Assembly: GCF_001439815.1 (NCBI RefSeq)
Contig: NZ_JYLM01000016.1
Location: 21,034 to 85,033 of the forward strand
DNA length: 64,000 nucleotides
Direction of reading: 5' to 3'
Source: Pseudomonas orientalis
GTDB taxonomy: Bacteria; Pseudomonadota; Gammaproteobacteria; Pseudomonadales; Pseudomonadaceae
This document shows positions 9,116 to 17,816 of the stretch, in pieces. The translations under genes were made by a program, and so were the position numbers. The notes below the pieces were generated by a model. That model was given only the letters and a program-made list of their open reading frames with translations. It had not been told where the DNA came from and searched no databases. How positions within the stretch are numbered: the stretch's first letter is position 1; each line of letters starts with the position of its first letter.

Positions 9116-9964
9116 ATGCCGAACCTGCGTCTTGCCGACCTCGCCGCCGAAATCGAAGCCAACGTGCGCCGCGCACTGCTGGAAGACATCGGCAGTGGTG
9201 ATATCACCGCACAGTTGATCCCGGCCGAACGGCTGGCCAAGGCCACGATCATTACCCGCGATGCGGCCGTTATCGCCGGGACGGCCTGGGTGGATACGGT
9301 ATTCCGCCAGCTGGATCCGCGCGTCGCCGTGCATTGGCAGGTGGCCGATGGTGAACGTGTCAACCCTGACCAGCCGCTGTTTCACCTTGAAGGCCCGGCG
9401 CGCTCGCTGCTCACCGGCGAACGCAGTGCGCTGAATTTCCTGCAGATGCTGTCAGGTGTCGCCACCCGTGCCCGATACCTGGCGGATTTCGTCGCCAGCA
9501 CCCAGGTCAAGCTGCTGGACACGCGCAAGACATTGCCGGGCCTGCGCCTGGCGCAGAAATACGCGGTCACCTGCGGCGGTTGCCACAATCATCGTATCGG
9601 ACTGTATGACGCCTTCCTGATCAAGGAAAACCATATCGCCGCGTGCGGGGGCATTGCCCAGGCCATCAGCGCGGCGCACAAAATCGCCCCGGGCAAGCCG
9701 GTGGAGATCGAAGTGGAAAGCCTGGAGGAGTTGCGCGAAGCCCTGGCGGCGGGCGCCGATGTCATCATGCTCGACGAACTGAGCCTGGACGACATGCGCG
9801 AAGCCGTGCGGCTGAACGCAGGCAAGGCCAGGCTGGAAGCCAGCGGCGGGATCAATGAAAGCACCCTGCTGCCCATCGCCGAGACCGGTGTGGACTACAT
9901 CTCCATTGGTGCGATGACCAAGGATGTGAAGGCCGTGGATTTGTCGATGCGGCTGAGTATCTAA
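9116..9964 (+). CDS. nadC: Quinolinate phosphoribosyltransferase (carboxylating)
   Basis: The 282-residue enzyme of de novo NAD synthesis turns quinolinate and PRPP into nicotinate mononucleotide, CO2 and pyrophosphate. The start at MPNLRLADL is chosen over the longer frame because the promoter lies inside that extension. Family motifs are LLEDIGSGDIT near residue 22, DTRKTLPGLRLAQKYAV near 138, HNHRIGLYDAFLIKENH near 160 and EASGGI near 240. A REP pair follows the stop codon. Confidence 0.97.
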   Translation: MPNLRLADLAAEIEANVRRALLEDIGSGDITAQLIPAERLAKATIITRDAAVIAGTAWVDTVFRQLDPRVAVHWQVADGERVNPDQPLFHLEGPARSLLTGERSALNFLQMLSGVATRARYLADFVASTQVKLLDTRKTLPGLRLAQKYAVTCGGCHNHRIGLYDAFLIKENHIAACGGIAQAISAAHKIAPGKPVEIEVESLEELREALAAGADVIMLDELSLDDMREAVRLNAGKARLEASGGINESTLLPIAETGVDYISIGAMTKDVKAVDLSMRLSI

Positions 9965-9974
9965 AAAGCCTTGG

Positions 9975-10075
9975 CTGTAGGCGCGAGCTTGCTCGCGAAA
10001 AACTCAAAGGCACCGCGTGCACTCAGCTGTCACGCGTTATCGTTAACGTTTTTCGCGAGCAAGCTCGCTCCTACT
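9975..10075. repeat. Inverted pair of REP elements
   Basis: TGTAGGCGCGAGCTTGCTCG at 9975 and its near reverse complement ending GCAAGCTCGCTCCTAC at 10048-10075 flank 45 bases of spacer. This is the common P. fluorescens-group REP doublet, found between genes throughout these genomes. It can fold into a long hairpin between the convergent nadC and the next gene. Confidence 0.85.
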
Positions 10076-10083
10076 GGTGGCGT

Positions 10084-10389
10084 TTAGACTACAAGATTAT
10101 TCATCTCGCAGTACTCTTCCCATTCGACACCCAGTACTTCGGCGGCCTCCTTGTGCAAGGCCAGGCGTGCGGTTTCGAATTCTTCCGGTGTAGAGGTGTA
10201 TTTGAGGGTCAGTTCCCAAGGCTGGAGGTTCTGGCTCTCGGCCTCGTCCTCGAATGCCCACTGGACCTGATCACGCTGATCGTCAGCGCTCAGGTCCTTG
10301 ATCTCTTCTTTGAGCTGCGGCGTTGCCTCGAGGTATTTGTCGAGGGCTGTCTGGTGCCGAACTTCCTGGGTCATCTCAGTCGTGGTCAT
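10084..10389 (-). CDS. Conserved Pseudomonas hypothetical protein (DUF6388-like)
   Basis: This acidic 101-residue protein (MTTTEMTQEVRHQTALDKYL...) is mostly helical, with QVQWAFEDEAESQNLQPWEL near residue 42. It has no signal peptide or membrane segment. I associate it with the small DUF6388 family from memory only. It is convergent with nadC across the REP doublet. The function is unknown. Confidence 0.6.
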   Translation of the reverse strand: MTTTEMTQEVRHQTALDKYLEATPQLKEEIKDLSADDQRDQVQWAFEDEAESQNLQPWELTLKYTSTPEEFETARLALHKEAAEVLGVEWEEYCEMNNLVV

Positions 10390-10511
10390 GTCGTTCTCTT
10401 AGATCGAGGAATGGGGATGCATCTGGGTCATCAAGGTTGCGCAGATACGAAAGAGCGGGCGCGAATGCCGGCTCGTCTGGCCTTCAGAACCATTCTGGGA
10501 TCATCTGAAAA

Positions 10512-10570
10512 CAGTGCCTTTGGAACATGCCTTTGAAACGTGGCTTTTGAAACATACCTTTTGAAACAGT
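10512..10570. repeat. Four short tandem repeats downstream of tRNA-Thr
   Basis: The motif CTTTGAAACAT occurs four times with small changes at about 14-17 base spacing (CCTTTGGAACATG, CCTTTGAAACGTG, CTTTTGAAACATA, CTTTTGAAACAGT). It lies just 3' of the minus-strand tRNA-Thr. No function is evident. Confidence 0.6.
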
Positions 10571-10577
10571 GTTGCCC

Positions 10578-10653
10578 TGGTGCCCGAGACAGGAATCGAA
10601 CCTGCGACCTTCGCGTTACGAGTGCGCTGCTCTACCGGCTGAGCTACACGGGC
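10578..10653 (-). tRNA. tRNA-Thr (CGT anticodon)
   Basis: Read on the minus strand, the 76 nt start GCCCGTGTAGCTCAG and end CTCGGGCACCA with CCA encoded. The anticodon loop CTCGTAA gives CGU, decoding ACG. The T-arm GGTTCGATTCC is normal. There is one U-U mismatch in the acceptor stem. It lies between nadC and pilA, the usual Pseudomonas position. Confidence 0.95.
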
Positions 10654-10717
10654 GGTGGGCTAAAGCTAGCACCGCATCGGGCATGCGGCAACCGGCTCGC
10701 TCACCGCCCGACAGCCG

Positions 10718-11131
10718 TTATGCGCCGCTGGCGCCACAACCCTTGGCAACGTATTGCGCCTCGGCCGTGGTTGTACACGCCCATCCGCTGGTTGCGCTGC
10801 GCGTCAAGGTGATGGTCTTGCCCAGCACGGGCGCAGGCGCATCAAGGATTTCACAGCTGATGGAGCCGCTGCCCGTGGCGACATCACCTGTCACATCGAT
10901 CCTGCAATTGGCGGTGGGCGTCTTGCCGCCAATCGACGGCACCGTGGGCACGGCGCCTTGATTGATGACATCTTCGTAGCCGGCCTTCAACGCGCTGATT
11001 TCAGCCAACCCCGCCGTGAACTTGGCCTTGGCCTGGTGCTTGGTGTACATGGGCAAGCCAATGGTGGCCAAAATGCCGATGATTGCCACAACGATCAACA
11101 ACTCGATCAAGGTAAAACCTTTCTGACGCAT
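10718..11131 (-). CDS. pilA: Type IV pilin
   Basis: The 137-residue type IVa major pilin starts MRQKGFTLIELLIVVAIIGI, a short leader cut by PilD after Gly5, then Phe1 and Glu5 of the mature N-terminal helix. A C-terminal disulfide loop is likely (cysteines in WACTT and KGCGASGA). It is divergent from pilC/pilD, which process and assemble it. Upstream start codons in the same frame are ignored because they destroy the class III leader. Confidence 0.95.
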   Translation of the reverse strand: MRQKGFTLIELLIVVAIIGILATIGLPMYTKHQAKAKFTAGLAEISALKAGYEDVINQGAVPTVPSIGGKTPTANCRIDVTGDVATGSGSISCEILDAPAPVLGKTITLTRSATSGWACTTTAEAQYVAKGCGASGA

Positions 11132-11329
11132 CACTTTCACTCTCCAGAATAGAACCATGACAAGGCGCGTCCTGCGCCCCGCAGTGTGCAGCGGCGCCAG
11201 TGTACTCATCCCTGCGCGATCAATCGCATACCAGAAGCACAATCTGACATTTTATCGCCCGACGCCTGCCTGCCTGTATCCGTCCGCTGGCTAAGCTGTA
11301 AATTCTCAATCTGCATGTGCGAACGCGAC

Positions 11330-12538
11330 ATGAATGACAGCTCGACGATCTACGCCTGGCAAGGCATCAACCGCAAAGGCCGCAGGGTGTGCGGGAAAAT
11401 CGCGGGGCATGACCTTGCGTTGGTCAAGGCACGACTGCGCGAGCAAGGGATCTGCGCCGAGCGTGTGCGCAGGCAATCGCCAGGCCTGCCAAGCCTGGCT
11501 GCGCCGATACGGCCGGCGGACATCGCCCTGTTCACCCGCCAGCTGGCGACGCTGCTGAAGGCGGGTATCGCGCTGCTGCAAGCCTTTGACATCATCAGCG
11601 AGGGCGTTGAAAACCGCCCGCTGCGCGAGCTGGTCAAGGGCTTGAAACAACAGGTCGCGTCCGGTAACAGCCTGACCAGCACGCTGCGCCAACACCCCCG
11701 TTACTTCGACGACCTGTACTGCCACCTGGTTGCCGCCGGTGAACAGGCCGGCGCCCTGGAAACGCTGCTGGAGCGCGTGGCCATTCATCTGGAAAAAAGC
11801 CAACAGCTCAAGACCAGAATCAAGAAAGCCATGATCTACCCGCTTGCGGTGCTGGTGGTGGCAGGCCTGGTCAGCGCAGTGTTGTTGATGCAGGTGGTGC
11901 CGCAGTTCCAGAACCTGTTCGCCGGGGTCGACAGCCCATTGCCCGGTTTTACCCTGGGGGTCATCGCCCTCTCCGATTTTCTGCGACAGGCCTGGTGGCT
12001 ACTGGCGCTCGGTCTGGGCGCAGCCATCGGCGGGCTGCGTCACGCCTACCGTGTTTCTGCACTGTTTCGCTATCGGCTGGAGGCGGGTTTGTTGAAAGTC
12101 CCCCTGGCAGGCAAACTATCGAGCAAAGCTGCCGTCGCCCGCTACGCCCGTACGCTTTCAACCACCTTTGCGGCAGGCGTTCCCCTGGTGCAGGCGTTGA
12201 ACTCAGTGGCCGGCGCCGTCGGTAATGGCCCTTTCAGACAGGCAATCGAACATATGCGCCACGATGTATCCACAGGCATGCAGTTGAATCAATCCATGGC
12301 CGCCAGCGGCCTGTTTCCAGGCATGGCGATCCAAATGACGGCAATCGGCGAAGAATCCGGCACCCTGGACCACATGCTGGAAAAGGTCGCAAATCATTAC
12401 GAGGCCGACGTAGAGACCCTCGTCGATAACCTCACCAGTTTGATGGAACCGCTGATCATGGTGGTGCTGGGGAGCATCGTCGGCGCGCTGGTGATTGCAA
12501 TGTACCTGCCGGTGTTTCAACTGGGTTCGGCATTTTGA
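11330..12538 (+). CDS. pilC: Type IV pilus inner-membrane platform protein
   Basis: The 402-residue GspF/PilC protein has two T2SSF domains. The first is near residues 65-190 (FTRQLATLLKAGIALLQAFD), the second near 270-395 (ARTLSTTFAAGVPLVQALN), with three membrane segments. It anchors the extension motor and pilin assembly. The start is chosen at MNDSSTIYAWQG; an ATG at 11315 would add five residues. No pilB gene lies between pilA and pilC, where pseudomonads usually carry it. The last four bases overlap pilD. Confidence 0.93.
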   Translation: MNDSSTIYAWQGINRKGRRVCGKIAGHDLALVKARLREQGICAERVRRQSPGLPSLAAPIRPADIALFTRQLATLLKAGIALLQAFDIISEGVENRPLRELVKGLKQQVASGNSLTSTLRQHPRYFDDLYCHLVAAGEQAGALETLLERVAIHLEKSQQLKTRIKKAMIYPLAVLVVAGLVSAVLLMQVVPQFQNLFAGVDSPLPGFTLGVIALSDFLRQAWWLLALGLGAAIGGLRHAYRVSALFRYRLEAGLLKVPLAGKLSSKAAVARYARTLSTTFAAGVPLVQALNSVAGAVGNGPFRQAIEHMRHDVSTGMQLNQSMAASGLFPGMAIQMTAIGEESGTLDHMLEKVANHYEADVETLVDNLTSLMEPLIMVVLGSIVGALVIAMYLPVFQLGSAF

Positions 12539-13401
12539 GCGCGTTGCTGGGCGAGCAGCCCTGGGCGTTTGTCGGCATGGCGCTGATGCTGGGCCTGATC
12601 GTCGGCAGTTTTCTCAATGTGCTGGTATGGCGCCTGCCCAAGATGCTCGAGCGCGAATGGCGCGCCCAGGCCCATGAGATCCTCGGCCTGCCTGCCGCAT
12701 CCGTGGGGCCGGTCTATAACCTGATGCGCCCTAACTCATGCTGCCCGCACTGCGACCAGCCGATTCGTCCCTGGGAAAATATCCCCCTGCTCAGCTACCT
12801 GATGCTCAAGGGTCGTTGCACCCATTGCCGTGCAACCATCAGCGCGCGCTATCCCCTCACCGAACTGGCCTGTGCGCTGATATCCGCCACCGTCGCCTGG
12901 CACTTGGGTTTTGGCTGGCAGGCCGGCGCGGTGATGCTGCTGAGTTGGGGGTTGTTGGGCATGAGCCTGATCGACGTGGATCACCAGCTGCTGCCGGATG
13001 CCATGGTGCTGCCGCTGCTGTGGCTGGGACTTATCCTCAACAGCCTGGGCCTGCTGGCGACATTGCCCGATGCGTTATGGGGCGCGGTGCTCGGTTACAT
13101 GAGCCTGTGGAGCGTGTTCTGGCTGTTCAAGCTGGTCACCGGCAAGGATGGCATGGGTCATGGCGACTTCAAGCTATTGGCGCTGCTGGGTGCCTGGGGC
13201 GGCTGGCAGATACTGCCGATGACGCTGCTGATGGCGTCACTGCTCGGCGTGTTTGCCGGGCTGCTGCTGATGCGCTGGCGCAAGACGCAGGTGTCGGCAC
13301 CGATGCCATTTGGCCCCTGCCTGGCAATTGCCGGCTGGATTGCATTGCTCTGGGGTGGTCAAATAACCGACTTCTATTTGCAGTCTGTCGGTTTCAGATG
13401 A
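12535..13401 (+). CDS. pilD: Prepilin peptidase / N-methyltransferase
   Basis: The 288-residue aspartyl membrane protease starts at a TTG overlapping the pilC stop. It has two CxxC pairs in the cytoplasmic zinc domain (CPHC near residue 71 and CTHC near 96), a first catalytic Asp in LIDVDHQLLPD near 143 and the second in GMGHGDFKLL near 207 (GHGD here), and about eight membrane segments. It cleaves and methylates PilA and type II secretion pseudopilins, and perhaps also the ICE pilins PilS and PilV. Its stop overlaps coaE. Confidence 0.96.
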   Translation: MSALLGEQPWAFVGMALMLGLIVGSFLNVLVWRLPKMLEREWRAQAHEILGLPAASVGPVYNLMRPNSCCPHCDQPIRPWENIPLLSYLMLKGRCTHCRATISARYPLTELACALISATVAWHLGFGWQAGAVMLLSWGLLGMSLIDVDHQLLPDAMVLPLLWLGLILNSLGLLATLPDALWGAVLGYMSLWSVFWLFKLVTGKDGMGHGDFKLLALLGAWGGWQILPMTLLMASLLGVFAGLLLMRWRKTQVSAPMPFGPCLAIAGWIALLWGGQITDFYLQSVGFR

Positions 13402-14021
13402 CCACTCCTGTTGCAACACCCTGGATTCTCGGCCTCACGGGCGGTATCGGCAGCGGTAAAAGCGCTGCGGCCGAGCACTTCACCCGGCTGGGTGTCGACC
13501 TGATCGACGCCGATCATGCCGCCCGCTGGGTGGTCGAGCCCGGCCGACCGGCGCTGGCGCGCATTGCCGAGCACTTCGGCAGCGCTGTGCTTCAAGCGGA
13601 CGGCCAACTGGATCGCGCGGCGTTGCGCACATTGATTTTTGAAGTGCCCGAAGAACGTCTTTGGCTCGAAGGCCTGTTGCACCCGCTGATCGCTGAAGAG
13701 ATTCGCGATCACCTGGCACGCGCCCGGTCGCCCTACGCGATTCTGGTGTCACCGCTGCTGATCGAGTCCGGCCAATACCGCATGACCCAGCGCATCCTGG
13801 TGATCGACGTGCCGCAATCGCTGCAGATTCAGCGTACCCTGCAGCGCGACAGCATCAGCGAGCAACAGGTGCAGGCCATTCTCAAGGCCCAGTCGAGCCG
13901 CGAAGACCGCCTGAACCATGCCGATGACGTACTGGTCAATGACCAGGACCTTGCCTGGCTGCACGGCGAGGTCGAGCGACTGCACCACTTTTACCTTACT
14001 TTGCGTGGAGGCCGATCATGA
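13398..14021 (+). CDS. coaE: Dephospho-CoA kinase
   Basis: The 207-residue P-loop kinase of the last step of CoA synthesis has Walker A GLTGGIGSGKS at residues 11-21, DADHAARWVVEPG for substrate binding, and the lid-region pattern RDSISEQQVQAILKAQ. The start at 13398 overlaps the pilD stop (ATGA). pilD-coaE-yacG is a conserved gammaproteobacterial cluster. Confidence 0.96.
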   Translation: MTTPVATPWILGLTGGIGSGKSAAAEHFTRLGVDLIDADHAARWVVEPGRPALARIAEHFGSAVLQADGQLDRAALRTLIFEVPEERLWLEGLLHPLIAEEIRDHLARARSPYAILVSPLLIESGQYRMTQRILVIDVPQSLQIQRTLQRDSISEQQVQAILKAQSSREDRLNHADDVLVNDQDLAWLHGEVERLHHFYLTLRGGRS

Positions 14022-14218
14022 GCCAACCCTTGACCGTCGATTGCCCAACCTGCGGTGCCCCCGTGGAATGGAAAGCGACCAACCTCAACCGGCCGTTTTG
14101 CTCGGACCGTTGCAAACTCATCGACCTGGGTGCCTGGGCCGCTGAAGAGCACAAGATCCCGGTGGCCCCGGACGCCGAAGACGAGTTGTTTTCCGAAGAC
14201 CTGCCGCCGCGCCACTAA
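14018..14218 (+). CDS. yacG: DNA gyrase inhibitor YacG
   Basis: The 66-residue zinc-finger protein carries the four cysteines CPTCGAPV and FCSDRCKLID. YacG binds GyrB and inhibits gyrase. It overlaps coaE by four bases, and its end overlaps the convergent gene at 14215. Confidence 0.95.
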   Translation: MSQPLTVDCPTCGAPVEWKATNLNRPFCSDRCKLIDLGAWAAEEHKIPVAPDAEDELFSEDLPPRH

Positions 14219-14430
14219 GGGCGCATAAAGGCGTATTCCTGCTGGTCGTCGAGGTTTTCCGCAAGGTATTGCAACTCGTCGGCCAGGTCTTCAAAGCTGC
14301 GCACGCCCTTGCTCTGCTGCACCACCGCGCTGAGCATGGCACGCAGGGTCAAGCCCGGATCAAAACCGATTTCCTGCGCCGCATCCTGACTTCTGCGCAA
14401 CTCCTGCCGCGCCCATTCGTACACACCCAT
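14215..14430 (-). CDS. Conserved hypothetical protein
   Basis: The 71-residue protein starts at MGVYEWARQELRRSQDAAQE (14430), eight bases after AGGAGC; a longer frame starting at 14460 lacks a site. It is helical and acidic at the C-terminus (LAENLDDQQEYAFMRP). It is the usual convergent neighbour of yacG in pseudomonads. Function unknown. Confidence 0.75.
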   Translation of the reverse strand: MGVYEWARQELRRSQDAAQEIGFDPGLTLRAMLSAVVQQSKGVRSFEDLADELQYLAENLDDQQEYAFMRP

Positions 14431-14493
14431 GATTGGTGCTCCTGAAATTTTGCAGAGCATGGGCCTGTGCGGTCATCCGCTTTTTGACCTGGG

Positions 14494-15183
14494 TCAATGC
14501 CGCGAATCGTCGTCCTTCCAAGGCGCCGAGAGGTAGCGGGTGCGGTTGAATGTTTCCAGCCACTCCGGGCAGAACACCACCAGGGCACTGATGACCATGC
14601 CGTTGATAAACGCTTCGGGAAAGATGATCAGCCACAGGTAGCCAACAAAATCCTCCAGCCATTGCGGCATCGCAAATCGTCCATTGACCCACAGCAACCC
14701 CAGGCCGACCAGCAGGCAGAGCAACGCCGACAGCGCTGCGGCGAAAAACCCGGAACAAAAGATATACACAAAGGGGTTTCGCGGTTGCGCCCGCTCCACG
14801 AGCAGTGCGCAAAGCTCAGTGATGAGTACCGGAAGGCCAATCAGCAACAAGCCATTGACGCCGACAGCGGCGAGGTCCTGGCGCCCCAGCCATACCAACC
14901 CCAACTGTGCGACAAACCCACCGACGATTGCCAGCGGCCAATCCAGCAACAGGGTCACCGCGGTCATGCCGATAAAGTGGTAAGACACCCCCGTATCGAA
15001 ATCGCGCCGCACCAGCCACAACATGAACAGCGCGAACACCGTGCCAAACAGCAAATGCTGGCGCCGTCGGTCGGCAAACAGCTCGATCCAGGGCGCACGC
15101 ACAATCGCCCAGACCACCACCGGGACATACAACAACCCGCCGAGACCGAGGGTCAGGGGCGCCAGAACAGCGGCACTGATCAC
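14494..15183 (-). CDS. CbiM-like energy-coupling factor permease component
   Basis: The 229-residue membrane protein starts at a GTG at 15183, seven bases after AAGGGAG. It has about six hydrophobic segments and ends with the signature FPEAFINGMVISALVVFCPEW typical of CbiM/PF01891 proteins. A His-rich pattern SYHFIGMTAV near residue 68 could bind metal. No ATPase or T-component gene is adjacent, so the substrate (Co, Ni or other) is unknown. Confidence 0.75.
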   Translation of the reverse strand: MISAAVLAPLTLGLGGLLYVPVVVWAIVRAPWIELFADRRRQHLLFGTVFALFMLWLVRRDFDTGVSYHFIGMTAVTLLLDWPLAIVGGFVAQLGLVWLGRQDLAAVGVNGLLLIGLPVLITELCALLVERAQPRNPFVYIFCSGFFAAALSALLCLLVGLGLLWVNGRFAMPQWLEDFVGYLWLIIFPEAFINGMVISALVVFCPEWLETFNRTRYLSAPWKDDDSRH

Positions 15184-15312
15184 GGATGCACTCCCTTTAT
15201 AAAAAGCCTCACCGCCCACCTCATCCCTGGACCGGTTGCCGGATGAACAGTCTACACCCGCGTTTTAAAGCAAGACTTCCTGTGGTCATCATTTGAACGC
15301 TAAGCTGCGACT

Positions 15313-15942
15313 ATGGATGACTCAGACTATTTGCGACTGCTCACCGTAGCCGCCGAACAAGCCAACGCGTTTCTGTCCAATGCCCGCAAATGGGAGCGTG
15401 AGCGTTGGGTCTGCCAGCGCCTGTTGCAAGGCTTGAACGTGCCCTATCGCGCCGATGAGTTCCACGCCGCAGGCACCGAGCCGCCGGACGTGCTGTTTCG
15501 CGATGCCAGTTTTGAAGTGTTCTTTGTATTGGACGAAGGCCGCCGCCTGAACGATGAATGGCGCGACGAATTGCTGCGCAGGCGCAGCGCTTTCTCCTTG
15601 AGCCAACTGGTGCGGCGCGAAGCCAAGCCAAGGCGCATTCCCGCCCATGAGTTCCTGCTGCGCCTGGCACCGACACTGCGCAAGAAAGCGCATAACTACA
15701 AAGAACGCGGCATGGACCTGGGGGAGCTGGACCTCATCGCCTTCGCCAGCCTCAAGCGCGAAGTGCTGGACCTCAACAGCCACTTTCCGCCGCCCACCGA
15801 ATACCTGCGCCAGGGCTGGCGCTCTCTGTCACTGGTGGGGCCAACCTTTGCGCGAGTATTGTTCGCCCATCCGGACGCGCCGGATTTCTTGCGCAACAAC
15901 CTGGGCCGCAGCATAGTGTTCGATGTGGGCATCAGCCTTTGA
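15313..15942 (+). CDS. DUF1780 family protein
   Basis: The 209-residue soluble protein (MDDSDYLRLLTVAAEQANAF) has EPPDVLFRDASFEVFFVLDEGRR near residue 57, which resembles the beta core of an endonuclease-like fold. This matches the DUF1780 family found next to ndh in pseudomonads. Function unknown. Confidence 0.8.
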   Translation: MDDSDYLRLLTVAAEQANAFLSNARKWERERWVCQRLLQGLNVPYRADEFHAAGTEPPDVLFRDASFEVFFVLDEGRRLNDEWRDELLRRRSAFSLSQLVRREAKPRRIPAHEFLLRLAPTLRKKAHNYKERGMDLGELDLIAFASLKREVLDLNSHFPPPTEYLRQGWRSLSLVGPTFARVLFAHPDAPDFLRNNLGRSIVFDVGISL

Positions 15943-15995
15943 TCCGCAGGCTGTAACGTGACGCCCCTTTGCAACGTCTACCTGACGAGGCCTTT

Positions 15996-16169
15996 ATGAG
16001 CAGCCGCCTGAAACCCGATGACCAACAGCGTGTCCAAGAGTACCTGCAACTCTCCCAGCACAGAGTCGAGCGCAAGCCTTTCAGGCCGTGGCTGCTCCTC
16101 GGTGTGGTGCTGGCGGTGGTGATCGGGCTCGGTTTGCTGAGCCGCCTTTTGAGTTACCTGACGCTATGA
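15996..16169 (+). CDS. DUF3094 family small membrane protein
   Basis: The 57-residue protein starts MSSRLKPDDQQRVQEYLQLS and ends in one membrane helix (FRPWLLLGVVLAVVIGLGLL). It lies between the DUF1780 gene and ndh, as in other pseudomonads. Function unknown. Confidence 0.8.
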   Translation: MSSRLKPDDQQRVQEYLQLSQHRVERKPFRPWLLLGVVLAVVIGLGLLSRLLSYLTL

Positions 16170-16229
16170 GCTGCCTGGCGCTCGCGGGGGTAACTGCTCC
16201 GATTTCTTTTAGCCTTGCGAGATATCCCC

Positions 16230-17528
16230 ATGACCCATCGTATTATTGTCGTCGGCGGCGGCGCCGGCGGCCTGGAACTGGCGACCCGCCTGGGTAAGAC
16301 CCTGGGCAAACGCGGCAAAGCCAGCATCACGCTGGTGGACGCCAACCTGACGCATATCTGGAAACCGCTGCTGCACGAAGTGGCGGCCGGCTCGCTGAAC
16401 TCTTCGGAAGACGAACTCAATTACGTCGCCCAGGCGAAATGGAACCACTTCGAGTTCCAATTGGGGCGTATGAGCGGGCTTGACCGCGAACAGAAGAAAA
16501 TCCAACTGGCCGCCACCCTCGACGAAGAAGGTCGGGAACTGGTGCCCGCGCGCGTCCTTGGCTACGACAGCCTGGTCATTGCCGTGGGCAGCACCACTAA
16601 CGATTTCGGCACCGAGGGCGCTGCGCAGCATTGCCTGTTCCTCGACACCCGCAAACAGGCCGAGCGCTTTCACCAGCAATTGCTCAACCATTACCTGCGC
16701 GCCCACGCCGGGCAGACCGACACGGTCGAACAGATCAGCGTCGCCATCGTCGGCGCAGGCGCCACCGGCGTCGAACTGGCCGCGGAACTGCATAACGCCG
16801 CCCATGAGCTGGCAGCGTACGGCCTGGACCGCATCAAGCCGGAAAACATGCACATCACCCTGATCGAAGCCGGCCCACGGGTATTGCCCGCGCTGCCGGA
16901 GCGCATTGGCGGGCCGGTGCATAAAACCCTGGAGAAACTCGGGGTGACGGTGCTGACCAACTCGGCCGTCAGCGAAGTGACCGCCGACGCGCTGATCACC
17001 AGCAGCGGCCAAGTGATACCGGCCAGCCTCAAAGTCTGGGCCGCCGGGATTCGCGCCCCGGGTTTTCTCAAGGACATCGATGGCCTGGAGACCAACCGCA
17101 TCAACCAGCTGCAGGTGCTGCCGACGTTGCAGACCACCCGCGACGAAAACATTTTTGCCTTTGGCGATTGCGCCGCCTGCCCGCAACCGGACACCGACCG
17201 TAACGTGCCGCCACGCGCGCAAGCCGCTCACCAACAGGCTTCACTGCTCGCCAAGTCGCTGAAGTTGCGGATTGAAGGCAAGGAGCTGCCGACCTACAAA
17301 TACACCGACTACGGTTCGCTGATCTCGCTGTCGCGCTTTTCCGCAGTGGGTAATTTGATGGGCAACCTCACCGGCAGTGTGATGCTGGAGGGCTGGCTGG
17401 CGCGGATGTTCTACGTATCGCTGTATCGCATGCACCAGATGGCGCTGTATGGTTTTTTCCGCACGGCGATGCTGATGCTGGGCAGCAAGATCGGGCGAGG
17501 GACTGAGCCGCGCCTGAAACTGCATTAA
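16230..17528 (+). CDS. ndh: Type II NADH dehydrogenase
   Basis: The 432-residue flavoprotein starts MTHRIIVVGGGAGGLELATR with the FAD-binding GxGxxG. The NADH-binding GAGATGVELAAEL follows near residue 178, and FAFGDCAACPQP near 310 completes the FAD site. It transfers electrons from NADH to quinone without pumping protons and attaches to the inner membrane through C-terminal helices. An ATG five codons upstream is possible but less like the family. Confidence 0.94.
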   Translation: MTHRIIVVGGGAGGLELATRLGKTLGKRGKASITLVDANLTHIWKPLLHEVAAGSLNSSEDELNYVAQAKWNHFEFQLGRMSGLDREQKKIQLAATLDEEGRELVPARVLGYDSLVIAVGSTTNDFGTEGAAQHCLFLDTRKQAERFHQQLLNHYLRAHAGQTDTVEQISVAIVGAGATGVELAAELHNAAHELAAYGLDRIKPENMHITLIEAGPRVLPALPERIGGPVHKTLEKLGVTVLTNSAVSEVTADALITSSGQVIPASLKVWAAGIRAPGFLKDIDGLETNRINQLQVLPTLQTTRDENIFAFGDCAACPQPDTDRNVPPRAQAAHQQASLLAKSLKLRIEGKELPTYKYTDYGSLISLSRFSAVGNLMGNLTGSVMLEGWLARMFYVSLYRMHQMALYGFFRTAMLMLGSKIGRGTEPRLKLH

Positions 17529-17542
17529 CAAACACATGACCA

Positions 17543-17571
17543 TGTGGGAGGGGGCAAGCCCCCTCCCACAT
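17543..17571. repeat. REP-like palindrome after ndh
   Basis: TGTGGGAGGGGGCAAGCCCC and its complementary half CCCTCCCACA form a near-perfect hairpin. It is of the common P. fluorescens type GTGGGAGGGGGCTTGCCCCC and may also help end ndh transcription. Confidence 0.8.
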
Positions 17572-17604
17572 TTGATCTCCACTGTTACCGAGTTTGGCGC
17601 AGGC

Positions 17605-17641
17605 AAAAAAAATCCCCGTATCTTTCGATACGAGGATTTTT
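17605..17641 (-). terminator. Terminator of tRNA-Pro
   Basis: Arms AAAATCC-CGTATC and GATACG-GGATTTT around TTTC, with an A-run at 17605-17612 that becomes a U-run on the minus strand. It lies directly 3' of tRNA-Pro. It could also act on the plus strand for ndh. Confidence 0.8.
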
Positions 17642-17645
17642 AATA

Positions 17646-17722
17646 TGGTCGGGGTAGGGGGATTCGAACTCCCGACATCCTGCTCCCAAAGCAGGCGCGC
17701 TACCGGACTGCGCTATACCCCG
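17646..17722 (-). tRNA. tRNA-Pro (TGG anticodon)
   Basis: The minus strand reads CGGGGTATAGCGCAGTCCGG through the anticodon loop CTTTGGGAG to CCCCGACCA; CCA is encoded. The anticodon UGG decodes CCA and CCG. In the chromosome before ICE insertion this gene neighboured the tRNA-Lys used as the integration site. Confidence 0.95.
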
Positions 17723-17725
17723 GTA

Positions 17726-17752
17726 ATAAAAAGGCGACCTTTCAGTCGCCTT
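17726..17752 (-). terminator. Terminator-like hairpin (minus strand)
   Basis: AAGGCGAC and GTCGCCTT form an 8-bp stem with loop CTTTCA; the A-run on its left is a U-run in the minus transcript. It would have ended transcription of tRNA-Lys before the ICE split that gene. Confidence 0.7.
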
Positions 17753-17816
17753 CTTCGATCAGCGCTTTTGGCCTCTGATCTTAAGATCTGATTCCAGCGT
17801 GAACTGGTCTCAAAAA

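Noticed and set aside
11150..11215. Sigma-54 promoter for pilA
   Set aside because: A GG element exists upstream, but no GC at the required 10-base spacing was found, so I do not claim it.
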